Assembly: GCA_025331445.1 (NCBI GenBank)
Contig: JAIWNE010000131.1
Location: 1-64,000 of the forward strand
DNA: 64,000 bases
Direction: 5' to 3'
From: Blakeslea trispora
Lineage: Eukaryota; Mucoromycota; Mucoromycetes; Mucorales; Choanephoraceae
The notes under the pieces were generated by a model that made no database searches, was not told where the DNA came from, and worked only from the letters and a program-made list of their open reading frames with translations. Shown in pieces: positions 10,263 through 19,795 of the stretch (positions are counted from its first letter, which is position 1; every line of letters starts with the position of its first letter). A program made the translations under genes and the position numbers.

Positions 10263-11209
10263 TAAAGTTTTGTATTCTTTGTGAAATTCATGTTATTTTT
10301 CTCTAGTGGTAGTTTATTCCTGTATAAAAATACAGAATTGAAGCCCCATAATCTCTCTGCAAACTGGAAGCCCCATCTGTAAACAACACTGGGCAAAAAG
10401 AGTATTTAATATTTAATTTTCAATCCCATTGTGCTTTTTTACACTCCAAAGCATGAGTCGGTTTTTTTCTCATATACCTCATCAAATTTCAACAGGATTC
10501 ATCTTTTCGTCCTCTACTTAGATTCTATCCTATTCGAATTTCTATGGTCTGTACGACTTTGTCTTTTCTTTTTCCTTTTGTGTCTTTTTTTCTAGCTAAC
10601 TAATCAAGTCTGCCATATAAGACTACCATAGTTAATCTTCGAACAACCAAGTCATTATTCGAATCACCCTTCTTTACTTTTAAATAAGTCTGCTTTTTAA
10701 GACTATCATCGTTCTTCGAATAAACAAGTCCTCCAGAACTAATATATTCTTTCTTACAGCCTACAAGATAAACAAGTCTGGTCTTAGGCTACCATAGTTA
10801 TTTATCGCATTCGTATTTACATAGCCAAGTATTTTACTGATTAAACATATCCAGGTATCCTATAAAGCTAAACAAGTCTTGCAATTAAACCATCTTATTG
10901 TTCTACTTGCCAAGCTTTTAAGTCGCAACTCATAACTAATAGCCCTAACATATCATAAGATAACCAAGAACGTCTTAGGATACTTTGTTTCTTCTTTGTG
11001 CCTTACATTCGCTTTATCTAAAAAGCACTTTGTACGAATCTTCAATCTTCTTCAAACCTGTGCTACTACTTTACAAAACGAGCAATCATACACTCAACCT
11101 GCTGAAAATTCCGACGTTTTGATGAGTCTTAGCTATGTACCTCTTTGTTCTCCACATCTGCTATCTCAAATAAGAACATCGCTCGTAAATTGATTTCGAA
11201 AAGATTTCT
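10263..11209. other. Non-coding spacer containing a motif array
   Basis: No gene is apparent. After the transposase stop there is a CCCCAT-containing stretch, then a T/C-rich segment, then the AAACAAGTC-type array described separately. The remainder to 11209 is low-complexity. Confidence 0.5.
10600..10915 (+). repeat. Degenerate array of AAACAAGTC-like motifs
   Basis: Eight variants of A(A/T)(A/C)CAAGTC recur at about 10603, 10647, 10683, 10722, 10770, 10822, 10870 and 10908, spaced roughly 36-52 bp. Several are followed by TAAGACTACCATAGTT or close variants (10617, 10697, 10784), and some by a TTCGAA. The spacing and shared flanks suggest a decayed tandem array, possibly subterminal repeats of a transposon. 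Confidence 0.55.
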
Positions 11210-12868
11210 TTACAGATAAATAAAGTACTCAAGTTGAACATAAGAGAAAGAAAAAACAGCAAATGCTTTTATTAGTTCAGCTTTCTTTTTTTTATTGCTG
11301 GCTTCTGGGGAAAGGACATCGAACAGTGTCGACAATGACAGGGAGAGAGAAGGGAGCACCAGAAACTTGTCGGCTGTATTGTCCTTTTCAAAGCAGAAGG
11401 TCTTGTACACATGCACAAACTTCATCAAGTTGTTCATGTCATTCAATGACATGTCTATGTCCTTCAAATCAGTTGGGATGCGGAAGTCACAAAAGTGTGT
11501 GAGTGTGTACACATTGTTGCATGCAAGCTTCATTAGGTATGCCTTTGCATTGCCGCCCCAGATCTGAAAACAAACAATGTTTTTGGCATTGGTCTTGAGA
11601 AGCATTTCTTTTCCATACAAAGCAAGCTTGTACAAATCAAAATTCAACAGGTGCTTGTCATGTATGTTTGAGGGCTTGACCTCACCGTATGCATTAGTAA
11701 AGGCATACTCTCCATCTTCATATACCAAGCACTTGATATCTGGGCGACGCTTTTCTTCTACTTCTTCTAACTCATCAACAACACGATCGGACTGATGGGG
11801 GTCGTTGTTCTTCTCTTGAAGAAGTCGGCCAACAAAAGGTTGTACAAAGGATGCACACAGATCCAACTCATTAGACTTTTTCTTTTGAGGCTTCACTACC
11901 TCAGGGGCAACATGCATCAAAGCATCAAGTATTTTCTTTTGAGGCCCGTCTTCTTTCTTCTTCATCATTACTACTTCTTCTTGGAATTCTTCTCTGTAGT
12001 CATAGCCATTGTTCAACAGCTTTTGAGCTACAGCAGAATATTCAACATACAACTGCAGTGGAAAGAGAGGCAAGTGGTCAAGAAGCTCCTGACTGCAAGA
12101 GTCAACAAGTGCAGAGTACTTGATTGTATTAAAACAGCTATTGAGCAAAGGGTGCTTGATATCTTTGCTTAAAACCAGAACCCCAGAAAGCGACAACAAC
12201 ACAGCGAGATCATCCTTCAAGAGCAAGGTACCCTTGCATCTTCTAGCCAACTTGAGTGATTCATCTTGGAATTGCTTGAAATCGGGCAGGATGTCTTTGC
12301 TGTCTACAAGCCATTGATCAGAAGATCGATATGCATCAGGTGTAAAGTCATCAATCTTTATACAGTAGTCGCTCCATTTAAGGGTGTTCTATTTAAGGGT
12401 ATTCTCTATATAAGGGTGGGTTTCTGAAAAATTATTTTCCAATACAAGCTCTAAAACCAATTCTATTTAAGGGTGAGATTTTCAAGATTTTTGGCTACCC
12501 TTAAATAGAGCGACTACTGTATAGTCAAAGTCTCGCTTGAGACCAGAGAAGGTGGTGGAGGCATCATTTTCAGTTTTAGACTGAGTGTCTTCTGCTTTCT
12601 TGCTTTTTTCGATCTTGATCAGATCGATTATAGCTTTCCACTCTTCAGCATCGGTTTCTAAGCAGCTTTCATCTTCATACATATCAGGTTTGTGTTGCTT
12701 CAAAGCAGAAATCATGGCTTCTTGCCACACATGTCTTAATTTTTTGTAATTTGTTGTGAAGGAGACAGCAGCAATACGTTCTTTTTCGCTTTTCAAGAAG
12801 TCAGAGAGCGTTGGTTTTTCATTGGATTGGACGTATTTTGAAGCAAGAGAGAGAGGTGAATTGTGCAT
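11210..12868 (-). pseudogene. Repeat-associated protein of unknown function, interrupted by a MITE
   Basis: The reading frame starts MHNSPLSLASKYVQSNEKPT at 12868 and runs to LKRDFDY, where the 157-bp TA-flanked element (12363-12519) breaks it. It resumes at KIDDFTPDAYRSSDQW and continues to 11210. The C-terminal part has HLLNFDLYKLALYGKEML, KNIVCFQIWGGNAKAYLMKL, VYTLTHFCDFRIPTDLKD and a coiled end. This pattern (Q-h-x-G, aromatic-x-M, then a Y-x-h-T strand) matches a family I know only as abundant hypothetical proteins in Mucorales genomes. Removing the element and one TA copy restores the frame exactly. The gene might still yield two shorter proteins. Confidence 0.7.
12363..12519. mobile_element. 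MITE with TA target duplication
   Basis: A 157-bp element bounded by CAGTAGTCGCTC at the left and GAGCGACTACTG at the right, a terminal inverted repeat extending into ATTTAAGGGTG and TACCCTTAAATA. TA is duplicated at 12361-12362 and 12520-12521, as for Tc1/mariner. Subterminal ATTTAAGGGT-like motifs recur five times inside. It codes for nothing and needs a transposase in trans. Confidence 0.88.
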
Positions 12869-12990
12869 TTTGAGATACTGTTTTTACTAAAGAACAAGTA
12901 AAAAGCGAAGAGAGTATCTATCTATCTGTCTATCTATCTATTATATTAAAAAGTTAACGGTGACGTATGACTTTCTTTTGTTTTATTCTA

Positions 12991-13247
12991 TTAAACAATA
13001 AAATCCTAATATAGAGATGTATTTAAAAAGTTTCACCCTGAAATTTATCTGTGATTGACAACCATTCTGCAGGAAATAGATTTGAATGAACTAGAATCTC
13101 ACGGTTAAAAAGCTCTTTTTCTTCCCAAGCATACTATGAGATTCTAGTTCATTCAAATCTATTTCCTGCAGAATGGTTGTCAATCACAGATAAATTTCAG
13201 GGTGAAACTTTTTAAATACATCTCTATATTAGGATTTTATTGTTTAA
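12991..13247. mobile_element. Foldback element A: 111-bp perfect inverted repeats
   Basis: Arms 12991-13101 and 13137-13247 are perfect reverse complements by eye over all 111 bp, around a 35-nt loop (13102-13136) containing AGCTCTTTTTCTTCCCAAGC. Each arm includes AAAAAGTTTCACCCTGAAAT. A transcript from either strand would form a long perfect hairpin. Diverged half copies occur at 30647-30770 and 57164-57298. Confidence 0.92.
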
Positions 13248-14065
13248 GTGAAAAATTATACATCACCAAACCCATTTCCTTTTTTAGTAATTCCATATCA
13301 CCACGCCAACGTCGATTTTAAGCATTTGAGCTTTTTTTTTACAGCTCATCACCAATTCCAGATCATTTTCCTATGAAATCCAAAAAAAAAGGTTCCTTTT
13401 TTTTTTCTAAGTCGAAAGGTTATCACCTTTTTCACGTATATTTTCAAGCTTTTTTTTAGAAAAAAAAAATTCCAAGTCCCTGAATAACCTTTAGATTTTA
13501 TATGTTTTCGACATTTTCGTTTTTCGGTTTTACCTGCATTCTCAAATATTTGAACTTTTTTTTTTTTCTAAGTCCTTGAGTATTTTATTGAATTTTATAT
13601 GATTTCGACGTTTTCGTTTCTTCAACTATAATACCAACGCTCGCTGTTTATTTGCATGATCATGGTAATTGTAGGTTTAACTTTCATATTCTACTTAAAA
13701 ATGTTGAAATCATATAAAATTCAATAAAATACTCAAGGACTTAGAAAAAAAAAAAGTTCAAATATTTGAGAATGCAGGTAAAACCGAAAAACGAAAATGT
13801 CGAAAACATATAAAATCTAAAGGTTATTCAGGGACTTGGAATTTTTTTTTTCTAAAAAAAAGCTTGAAAATATACGTGAAAAAGGTGATAACCTTTCGAC
13901 TTAGAAAAAAAAAAGGAACCTTTTTTTTTGGATTTCATAGGAAAATGATCTGGAATTGGTGATGAGCTGTAAAAAAAAAGCTCAAATGCTTAAAATCGAC
14001 GTTGGCGTGGTGATATGGAATTACTAAAAAAGGAAATGGGTTTGGTGATGTATAATTTTTCACTT
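13246..14065. mobile_element. Foldback element B: about 360-bp inverted repeats
   Basis: Arms 13246-13606 and 13706-14065 are reverse complements that differ, as far as I can see, only in a few homopolymer lengths; the spacer is about 99 bp. The outer ends are AAGTGAAAAATTATACATCA. Each arm carries TATCACCACGCCAACGTCG (13296 on; mirrored at 13982-14015), which matches 8980-9013 in the HSP70 chimera tail with one mismatch over 34 bases. It abuts foldback A with a 2-nt overlap. Confidence 0.9.
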
Positions 14066-15118
14066 GTATATTGTAATGTTGTTCATGACTTTGATGAATT
14101 TATAGTAGCATTCTTATGAAATGCCTTCTCTGCTCTTCAATAAATCAATTGAGGTAAGGCCTTGTGCAAGCCTAGGCCGTTAAGAAACAACTTTGTTTAA
14201 AAGACTCAAAATAGCTAAAAAACCTTTTTTTAAAAAGTTACAAGTCTTGAGAGGAGACAGTTTGCATTGGTGTTTTTAGTTTGAGCTTACAATTGCCTGT
14301 TGGCTATCAGCTTTTTTCTTTTGTTTCTTTGTAAACCACACAATGGTCAAGAAAGTGCAAAGTTTGCAACCAACAAATCTCAGCAACCACACAGAAAAGG
14401 TAAAATGATCCACAGAGTGTGAAGAAGAAAAAAAGGCTTTATCTGCCACAAAGCAGTGTGAAAGCTCACATAAAGGCTTAATAAAAGCTCATTCATTGAC
14501 CAACTCTCACTCTCTTTTATTTGTTGTTGCTAGTGGCTAACAGTATATATGTGCATGTATGCTCAGAAGCAGTTGCTGTTGTGTAAAAAGAATGTTGATT
14601 TATGCCCAGAGTTTTTTCTTTACGCTTCTATCTCATCTTTGAGAGAGCCATTAACTCTGTTAAAGAGCAATTTTTGTTATAAAGTGAAACCCTTTAACCT
14701 TATGATTCAATACAAAATGCCAGCATAACTCCTTGTCAGGTAAATAAGAAGTTTTAGTAACGCATAGCTGCCACTTTGCTGAACTGTAATATGTTTTTCT
14801 TGCCTCTATATAAACCAAGCAGTTATCTATTGAAATCAAGTGAGTATTTTGTACAGTAATTGCTCAATATAAGAGTGCATTTCTTACGAATACAAACACT
14901 CTTAAGCAAAGAGATTGCTGCATGTAATATTGCTCAAGTTGTACATCTACCATAACATTGGTACCTGATCTCCTTTCACCTCCCACCAGAGGCTAATATT
15001 TTGTCATGCGAATCACTTTCTTTTAAAAATAATGAAAAAGCCGTCACATTATTTGCTGTATCATTTGCCCCCCTACCTCACTTTTTTTTTTTTAATTTCT
15101 TTACATCTAATTCTTATA
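14066..15118. other. Intergenic stretch upstream of uS14m, with a small TA-flanked element
   Basis: No gene is recognised. It contains the short element at 14854-14924 and otherwise AT-rich unique sequence. A long T tract (about 15081-15094) precedes the uS14m start. Confidence 0.5.
14854..14924. mobile_element. Short TA-flanked inverted-repeat element
   Basis: A 71-bp segment starting CAGTAATTGCTCAATATAAG and ending with the inverted CACTCTTAAGCAAAGAGATT then GCTGCATG, flanked by TA at both ends. The CAGTA start and the TATAAGAGTG subterminal motif resemble the 157-bp MITE and the 19201-19377 element. It looks like an internally deleted relative. Confidence 0.5.
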
Positions 15119-15418
15119 ATGAGGTGCCGTATACTCCGTGACATCAAGGCTCGTCAATCAGTAGCAGACAATGAGGTCACTCGTCAAGCCTTCAGATACA
15201 TCACTCGAAACGAAACCTTACCTGCCCGTGTACGCCATCAAGCTCAACTTCAATTAAACGCTATGCCAAAGCAATCTTCACCCACCTATATCCACAACCG
15301 CTGTGTTGCCACTGGTCATGGCAGTGGTATCTTGCGTGAATTCAAGCTCTGTCGTTTCCAATTCCGTTTGAAGGCCTTAAACGGTGAACTTCCTGGTGTC
15401 AAGAAGTCTTCTTGGTAG
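15119..15418 (+). CDS. MRP2: Mitochondrial small-subunit ribosomal protein uS14m
   Basis: uS14m sits in the head of the mitochondrial 30S-like subunit. The 99-residue product starts MRCRILRDIKARQSVADNEV, matching the RILRDxxxRQ region of yeast Mrp2. It continues YITRNETLPARVRHQAQLQL, NRCVATGHGSGILREFKLCR, and the hallmark end FQFRLKALNGELPGVKKSSW. The in-frame upstream ATG at 15032 adds a poly-Phe hydrophobic peptide that looks like untranslated leader, so I prefer 15119; an N-terminal exon cannot be excluded. Lengths match the family's bacterial-like core. Confidence 0.9.
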   Translation: MRCRILRDIKARQSVADNEVTRQAFRYITRNETLPARVRHQAQLQLNAMPKQSSPTYIHNRCVATGHGSGILREFKLCRFQFRLKALNGELPGVKKSSW

Positions 15419-15591
15419 ACTCATTGTATATTTTCTCACTTTCCATCTTTTCACTTTCACCTAGACACTCTACCTTTCTTTTTTTTTTTAAGAAAATTGT
15501 ATTATGATGATTACAATAAATAGATTTACTCTATCGACAAACAACAACAACAACAACAACGAGTGATTATGAAATTTTGTTTTATAGGGGG

Positions 15592-16586
15592 CTAAGATAA
15601 TGAATAGAGTGGGTATCCTTGTTCCAAGGCACAATAGCGACATTTTGGCCGACCGGTTGGAACGATTGAGTGATCGGATGGAGAGGATATTAGATAATCC
15701 ACCTGCACTTCATATTGATGGACTTGGTCTGTGTCTATCAGAACTAATAATTTATCCGAGAGGGAAAGAGGATGGTCTCCTAATGTGCTGGCCTTCACAC
15801 TCACTTTGATTTCTATTGTCTCTAGTCCATCCATCGATCCTTCCTTTTGATCAAATTCAAGTAGTTGTTCAGCAGAAAAGAGGGCAAAAGAGCATGTGTC
15901 TGGATTTGGATTGGTTAGTTTGAGATGAATGACTTTGACATAGACTGTTTCTTTTGACATCTCACAGACAAAGTAAAGTGGGGAAGAAGGAGGAGGCTCA
16001 ATTAGGCAGGGTTTAGGTAGATTAAGAGTGGTTTGAGTAGATTTTGTGTGGTGAGCTGGGTGAGAACGGACAAGAGGTGAATGTATCTTTTTCGGTAATG
16101 ATTTCTAATGACCATGTTCATCTTAGTATCTCTTTCTCTTGTCTCTGGATCATGTGACTTACAAAGCGCAACGCTAATAGTTTTTCTGTCTCTGTCTAGA
16201 ATAAAGTCAATTCGACTTTGTTGATTTGCCAAGTGGACCTGACTTACTTTAGGCTCTTCTATACTTTCATTTTCTTCACTTGTACTGTTGTGTTGTTGTG
16301 ACCAAATCGAAGTCAAGGGCAACGATCTTGCACCAAAGTAAGCGCCGGGTGAAATCGACTGTCGTGGTTGACTTGACTGATGCTCTGAGCTTTCGTGAGG
16401 TAACTCTTGATTGAAAGGAAACGATCGCGCTTGGTTCAAATAGAGTTCGAACTCTGCTTCCACTGATCTCTCCAGCTGATCGAGATCAGTATACAGGTTA
16501 GGTTGATATAAAAAGGGCTCTCCTTCCAAAGTTTCATTGCCTATATCAGAAGCAAACAAAAGTGAAACATCATTACTCCCACTCAT
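15592..16586 (-). CDS. Unrecognised two-exon protein with beta-sandwich-like C-terminus
   Basis: I do not recognise this gene. Exon 1 starts MSGSNDVSLLFASDIGNETL at 16586, is polar and disordered (QSSQPRQS, TSEENESIEE), and ends in SRIDFILDRDRKTISVAL at a GTAAGT donor (16162). Using the acceptor just after ACAG (exon 2 from 15944), the frame continues YVKVIHLKLTNPNPDTCSFA, LFSAEQLLEFDQKEG and QYEVQVDYLISSP, ending EQGYPLYSLS. The alternating strands around KLTNPNPDTCSF resemble an immunoglobulin-like or MSP-like fold, but this is inference. Exon 2 could also be a separate gene from the ATG at 15960. Confidence 0.5.
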
Positions 16587-16739
16587 AATACATTCATGTA
16601 ATTTTTTCTAGAAAAAAAATAATAATTAAACATTGACCATGTATTAAAAAAATAAAAAAAAAAAAAGTGAGTCGGACACACAAATTTATCAGTTATCCCC
16701 AAGCTGCATGATTTTTAAAAAAAAAAGTTTATTTACAGA

Positions 16740-17777
16740 TTATCCACACAAGGAAAAAGGATGACACAGGAACTCGGTAGAAACAGGGCTCGGAAGCTCA
16801 TAGGAAAGCAAAGCTGAACTGGGCTCATGTTGCAAACAAGTGGCCGGCAAGGTTTCATTGAGTTTGTTTTGATTATCAATAGAAAGACATGGCAAACAAT
16901 CTGATTGTTTAATGTTAGCTTTGTTCTACGTAACAATTATGGCAATATAGAAATTTAGAACTGACAATTCAAGAAAACTCACATGGAAACTGTGACGTAG
17001 CGAGGCCTTGGTTTTCAGCTAATTTTCGAATGAGCCATTGCTGCTGTAATTGAACTTGCTTCATCTCATCTATGACCTGCAGTAATCGAGCATAATCTTG
17101 CTGTAATGTACGAAATTGTTGCGAAAGTTCTGCCTGTGATAGCTGTACCATGGCAAAAGAGGCTTGCATGTCACTGGTCTCTCGACGCAAATGTTCCGAG
17201 TCCATGGCTTTTCGTTTGATCTCTTCAAGTAATTCTGGTCTGTCTTGCTTGAATTTAGGATGAGAAAACTCCCAGAATTCATCATTTGCCGGCTTGTTGC
17301 GATGTCCCCGTTGTCCTCTTGCTGATTTGTTGATTTTATGGAAACCGTACATGTTGAGCTGTCTTACGAAGCTCGAGAAATTGGCATGTTTAAATTGCTC
17401 GGGCAAGATCTCCCGAGAGAACCGGGAAGCATTGCAAATAAGAAAAGAAGTGCCATTTGGATTCCAAAAGATTAAATGTTGATTTCGATCATCATTGACC
17501 ATGCTAATTAAAAAGAGTCAGTTAAAAAATGATTTATTTGAAACTTTTTTATCATTTTTTTTTTTTACTTGTATAGTTTGCTGATAAATGTGCTTGTGCT
17601 CTTTCTTGTAGTAATCGGTTTGTCTTCTTCTTCTTCTGGTTCATTCGGTATTTCCCAATTAGAGTTGAATGGTGATGATGTATATTGTGTAGAAGTGGTA
17701 GAAGAAGTACTGTTGCGGTGTGATGAAATGCTGTGTAAATCAGGCTGAGGTGTAGTGAAATAGATATTGTTGGACAT
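16740..17777 (-). CDS. Heat-shock-factor-type transcription factor
   Basis: HSF-type factors bind nGAAn repeats as trimers. Exon 1 starts MSNNIYFTTPQPDLHSISSH, a Ser/Thr-rich leader, and ends FISKLY at an intron (about 17510-17572). Exon 2 gives the winged-helix domain: NMVNDDRNQHLIFWNPNGTS, REILPEQFKHANFSSFVRQL (recognition helix), NMYGFHKINKSARGQRGHRN, EFWEFSHPKFKQDRPELL. A coiled coil (SQAELSQQFRTLQQDYARLL) follows as an oligomerisation segment. A last exon from acceptor ACAAAG encodes SNIKQSDCLPCLSIDNQNKL and ends FSLCG at 16740-16742. It is short for an HSF. It lacks a clear long activation domain and may be closer to Skn7/Sfl1-like or minor HSF paralogues. Confidence 0.88.
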
Positions 17778-18018
17778 GTTATGAAAAAAAAACAAGAGGT
17801 AAAGTATAACATGTTGGCTTGTTCTCCTTTTTTTTTTTGGGTATTTATATGACAAGCCAAGAAAAAAAAAAGTTGCCCATGATGTTTCAGTTGATTGTCA
17901 AATAGAAGCTAAAATAAAAATAAAAATTTGTTCTATTTTTCTTTATTAATCCACCAACACAGAAAAGAAAAGAAAAGCTTAAATTTCTTTCCAAGACTGT
18001 TACTATGGTCAATCCGGA

Positions 18019-18238
18019 CTAGTCAAGATGAATGAGTTCCTTGTCACCATGACGATGGAATTTGTTGATTTGGCAAAAACTCTATAGAAAAAAAAAAAAA
18101 AAGACAAAATAATTTATGAATTCGAAATTTTACGGAATCTAGAATACTTGCGAATACCATAGAAATCATTCCTTTTAAGCCAATAGGAAGCTTAGTTTTC
18201 TTTTCTGTTTCTCTCTCTCTCCGCATGAGTTTTCCCAT
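18019..18238 (-). CDS. Possible small two-exon protein, unrecognised
   Basis: A short basic frame starting MGKLMRRERETEKKTKLPIG, then LKGMISM at a GTATTC donor. After a pyrimidine-rich acceptor it reads SFCQINKFHRHGDKELIHLD and stops at 18019-18021. The frame is also open upstream (GPTAFEK), so a further 5' exon may exist near 18300. About 47 residues are visible; no family recognised. Confidence 0.3.
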
Positions 18239-18274
18239 CTTTTCGAATGCAGTAGGACCCTTAAAGTGTAACAA

Positions 18275-19795
18275 ACAATATAGAATTATTTAATAAAGCC
18301 ACCCCGAATAATCAAGTTCATTTTTCTTTCTCTCTTTTATTTTTTTTAGCTTTGGTAGAGTAAGAGTTATGTTTTGTACTGATTGTTTTCTTCTTATCTC
18401 CAGAACCAAAGTAACTGAGTGGTATCTCCCCTTTACTTGTTATGAATAAATCTTTAGTCATAATCATTGAAATCTAAACCAATAGGAAAAGCCCATTTCT
18501 AATTCATCCTCTGTGATCTAAAATAAGACATCACACCACTTGGCGAAATAAAGCTTACTATTTGTTCTTTTCTGTTTCAACTCAATTCCTCTTTATCTAT
18601 AATGTTCCTTGTTTAATTTATCTAGTCTCAAGTGATTTTAGATTAATTTTCTTTAAGCAGAAAAAAAAAAGGAGGGGGAATTTAATATTAAAAAAAAAAA
18701 AAAAAAAGCTGAAACCAAAAGAATTTGAATGTTTAACTTTATTTAGGCACGAGTGGCCAAAGCACAACACTCATTGGATTGTTGATAGTGAATGTTTGTT
18801 AATTTTGTTGTCTTGCCTTATTTGATGAACTGCTAAGAAAATGCATTTAATCTGCATGTCTTTTTTTTTTAGAGATACTACAGTTGCTGTCAAGATTTGC
18901 ACTTGAAGGTGAAGCTAAATTGGATAAAGGGCAATGTCTTTGTTAGTTATACGCAAAAGAGTGACGCTTTTATATCGACAAATGATGGAATGTAACCACT
19001 ACAGATAGCCAACAGAACAGAAATAGAGCAATGCTAAGAGAAAGGATGGTATCAAAATTGAGAAACGACTATTTTCAAGTGGTTTTTGGAGACAATTGTT
19101 TACGGTTCAAGTTGAAATGTTTCATAGGCTTGTTTTGGCATGACTGAACACTCACAGGTAAAATAAACTTGTTTAAATTGAATAGATACTTTTGAGTATA
19201 AATTAGTCGTTCGATTTAAGAGTTGTTTGATATGAGAATATTCTCGATATAAGAGCGGCAATTCTTTGAACTTGTAATCACTTCAAGTGTCAAGATGTCA
19301 TTCAGTTTGAGGGCTTGCTCGGTATCAGAGTGTGTTTTTTTAAGAATATGAGCACTCTCAGGTAAAAGTGACTACTGTACAAACAGGGTTATTGAGACAC
19401 ACTCATCTATACATTGGCTTGTATCTTTTCGACATTATTCAGGAAAATTACGTTGGCTCTACTAATGAAGTTCATCAAGGAAGAGGTCTAAAGAAGATAC
19501 GGTTGGGGTTCTCTCTCCCGTGTATCGAATAGGAAAGCCTTGATTGAAAAGTGATGCATTTCATTGAGTTTACCTCATACAAATAATTATGTAATGCTAT
19601 AATTATTAATACTATGACTATTCAAGTAGTGTTCCATTTTTAGACCGAAATCCGGTCAAAGAAAGCGCGGTTCAACCCATTATTCCGCAGTTTTATTTTT
19701 AGAAATCCGCTAGTGAATTCAACAGTGACTATAAAAGCCAAAAGAAAAAAAAAAAGGTACAAAAGAATATTATCATTTATCTTTTTCTCTTTCTC
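18275..19795. other. Intergenic stretch with a TA-flanked element
   Basis: No convincing gene. It contains long A tracts (18661-18706), the MITE-like element at 19201-19377, and the promoter of PIL1. Several short frames are low-complexity. Confidence 0.5.
19201..19377. mobile_element. Diverged member of the CAGTAGTC MITE family
   Basis: A 177-bp segment flanked by TA (19199-19200 and 19378-19379). The right end, GGTAAAAGTGACTACTG, is the inverted CAGTAGTCACT terminus. The left end AATTAGTCGTTCGATTTAAG is a degenerate version of CAGTAGTCGCTCCATTTAAG. Internal GATATAAGAG and GGTATCAGAG motifs mirror the subterminal repeats of the 12363 element. Confidence 0.65.

Noticed and set aside
16440..16460. 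B-box-like GTTCGAACTC suggesting a tRNA
   Set aside because: It lies in a coding exon and no acceptor stem or A box surrounds it.
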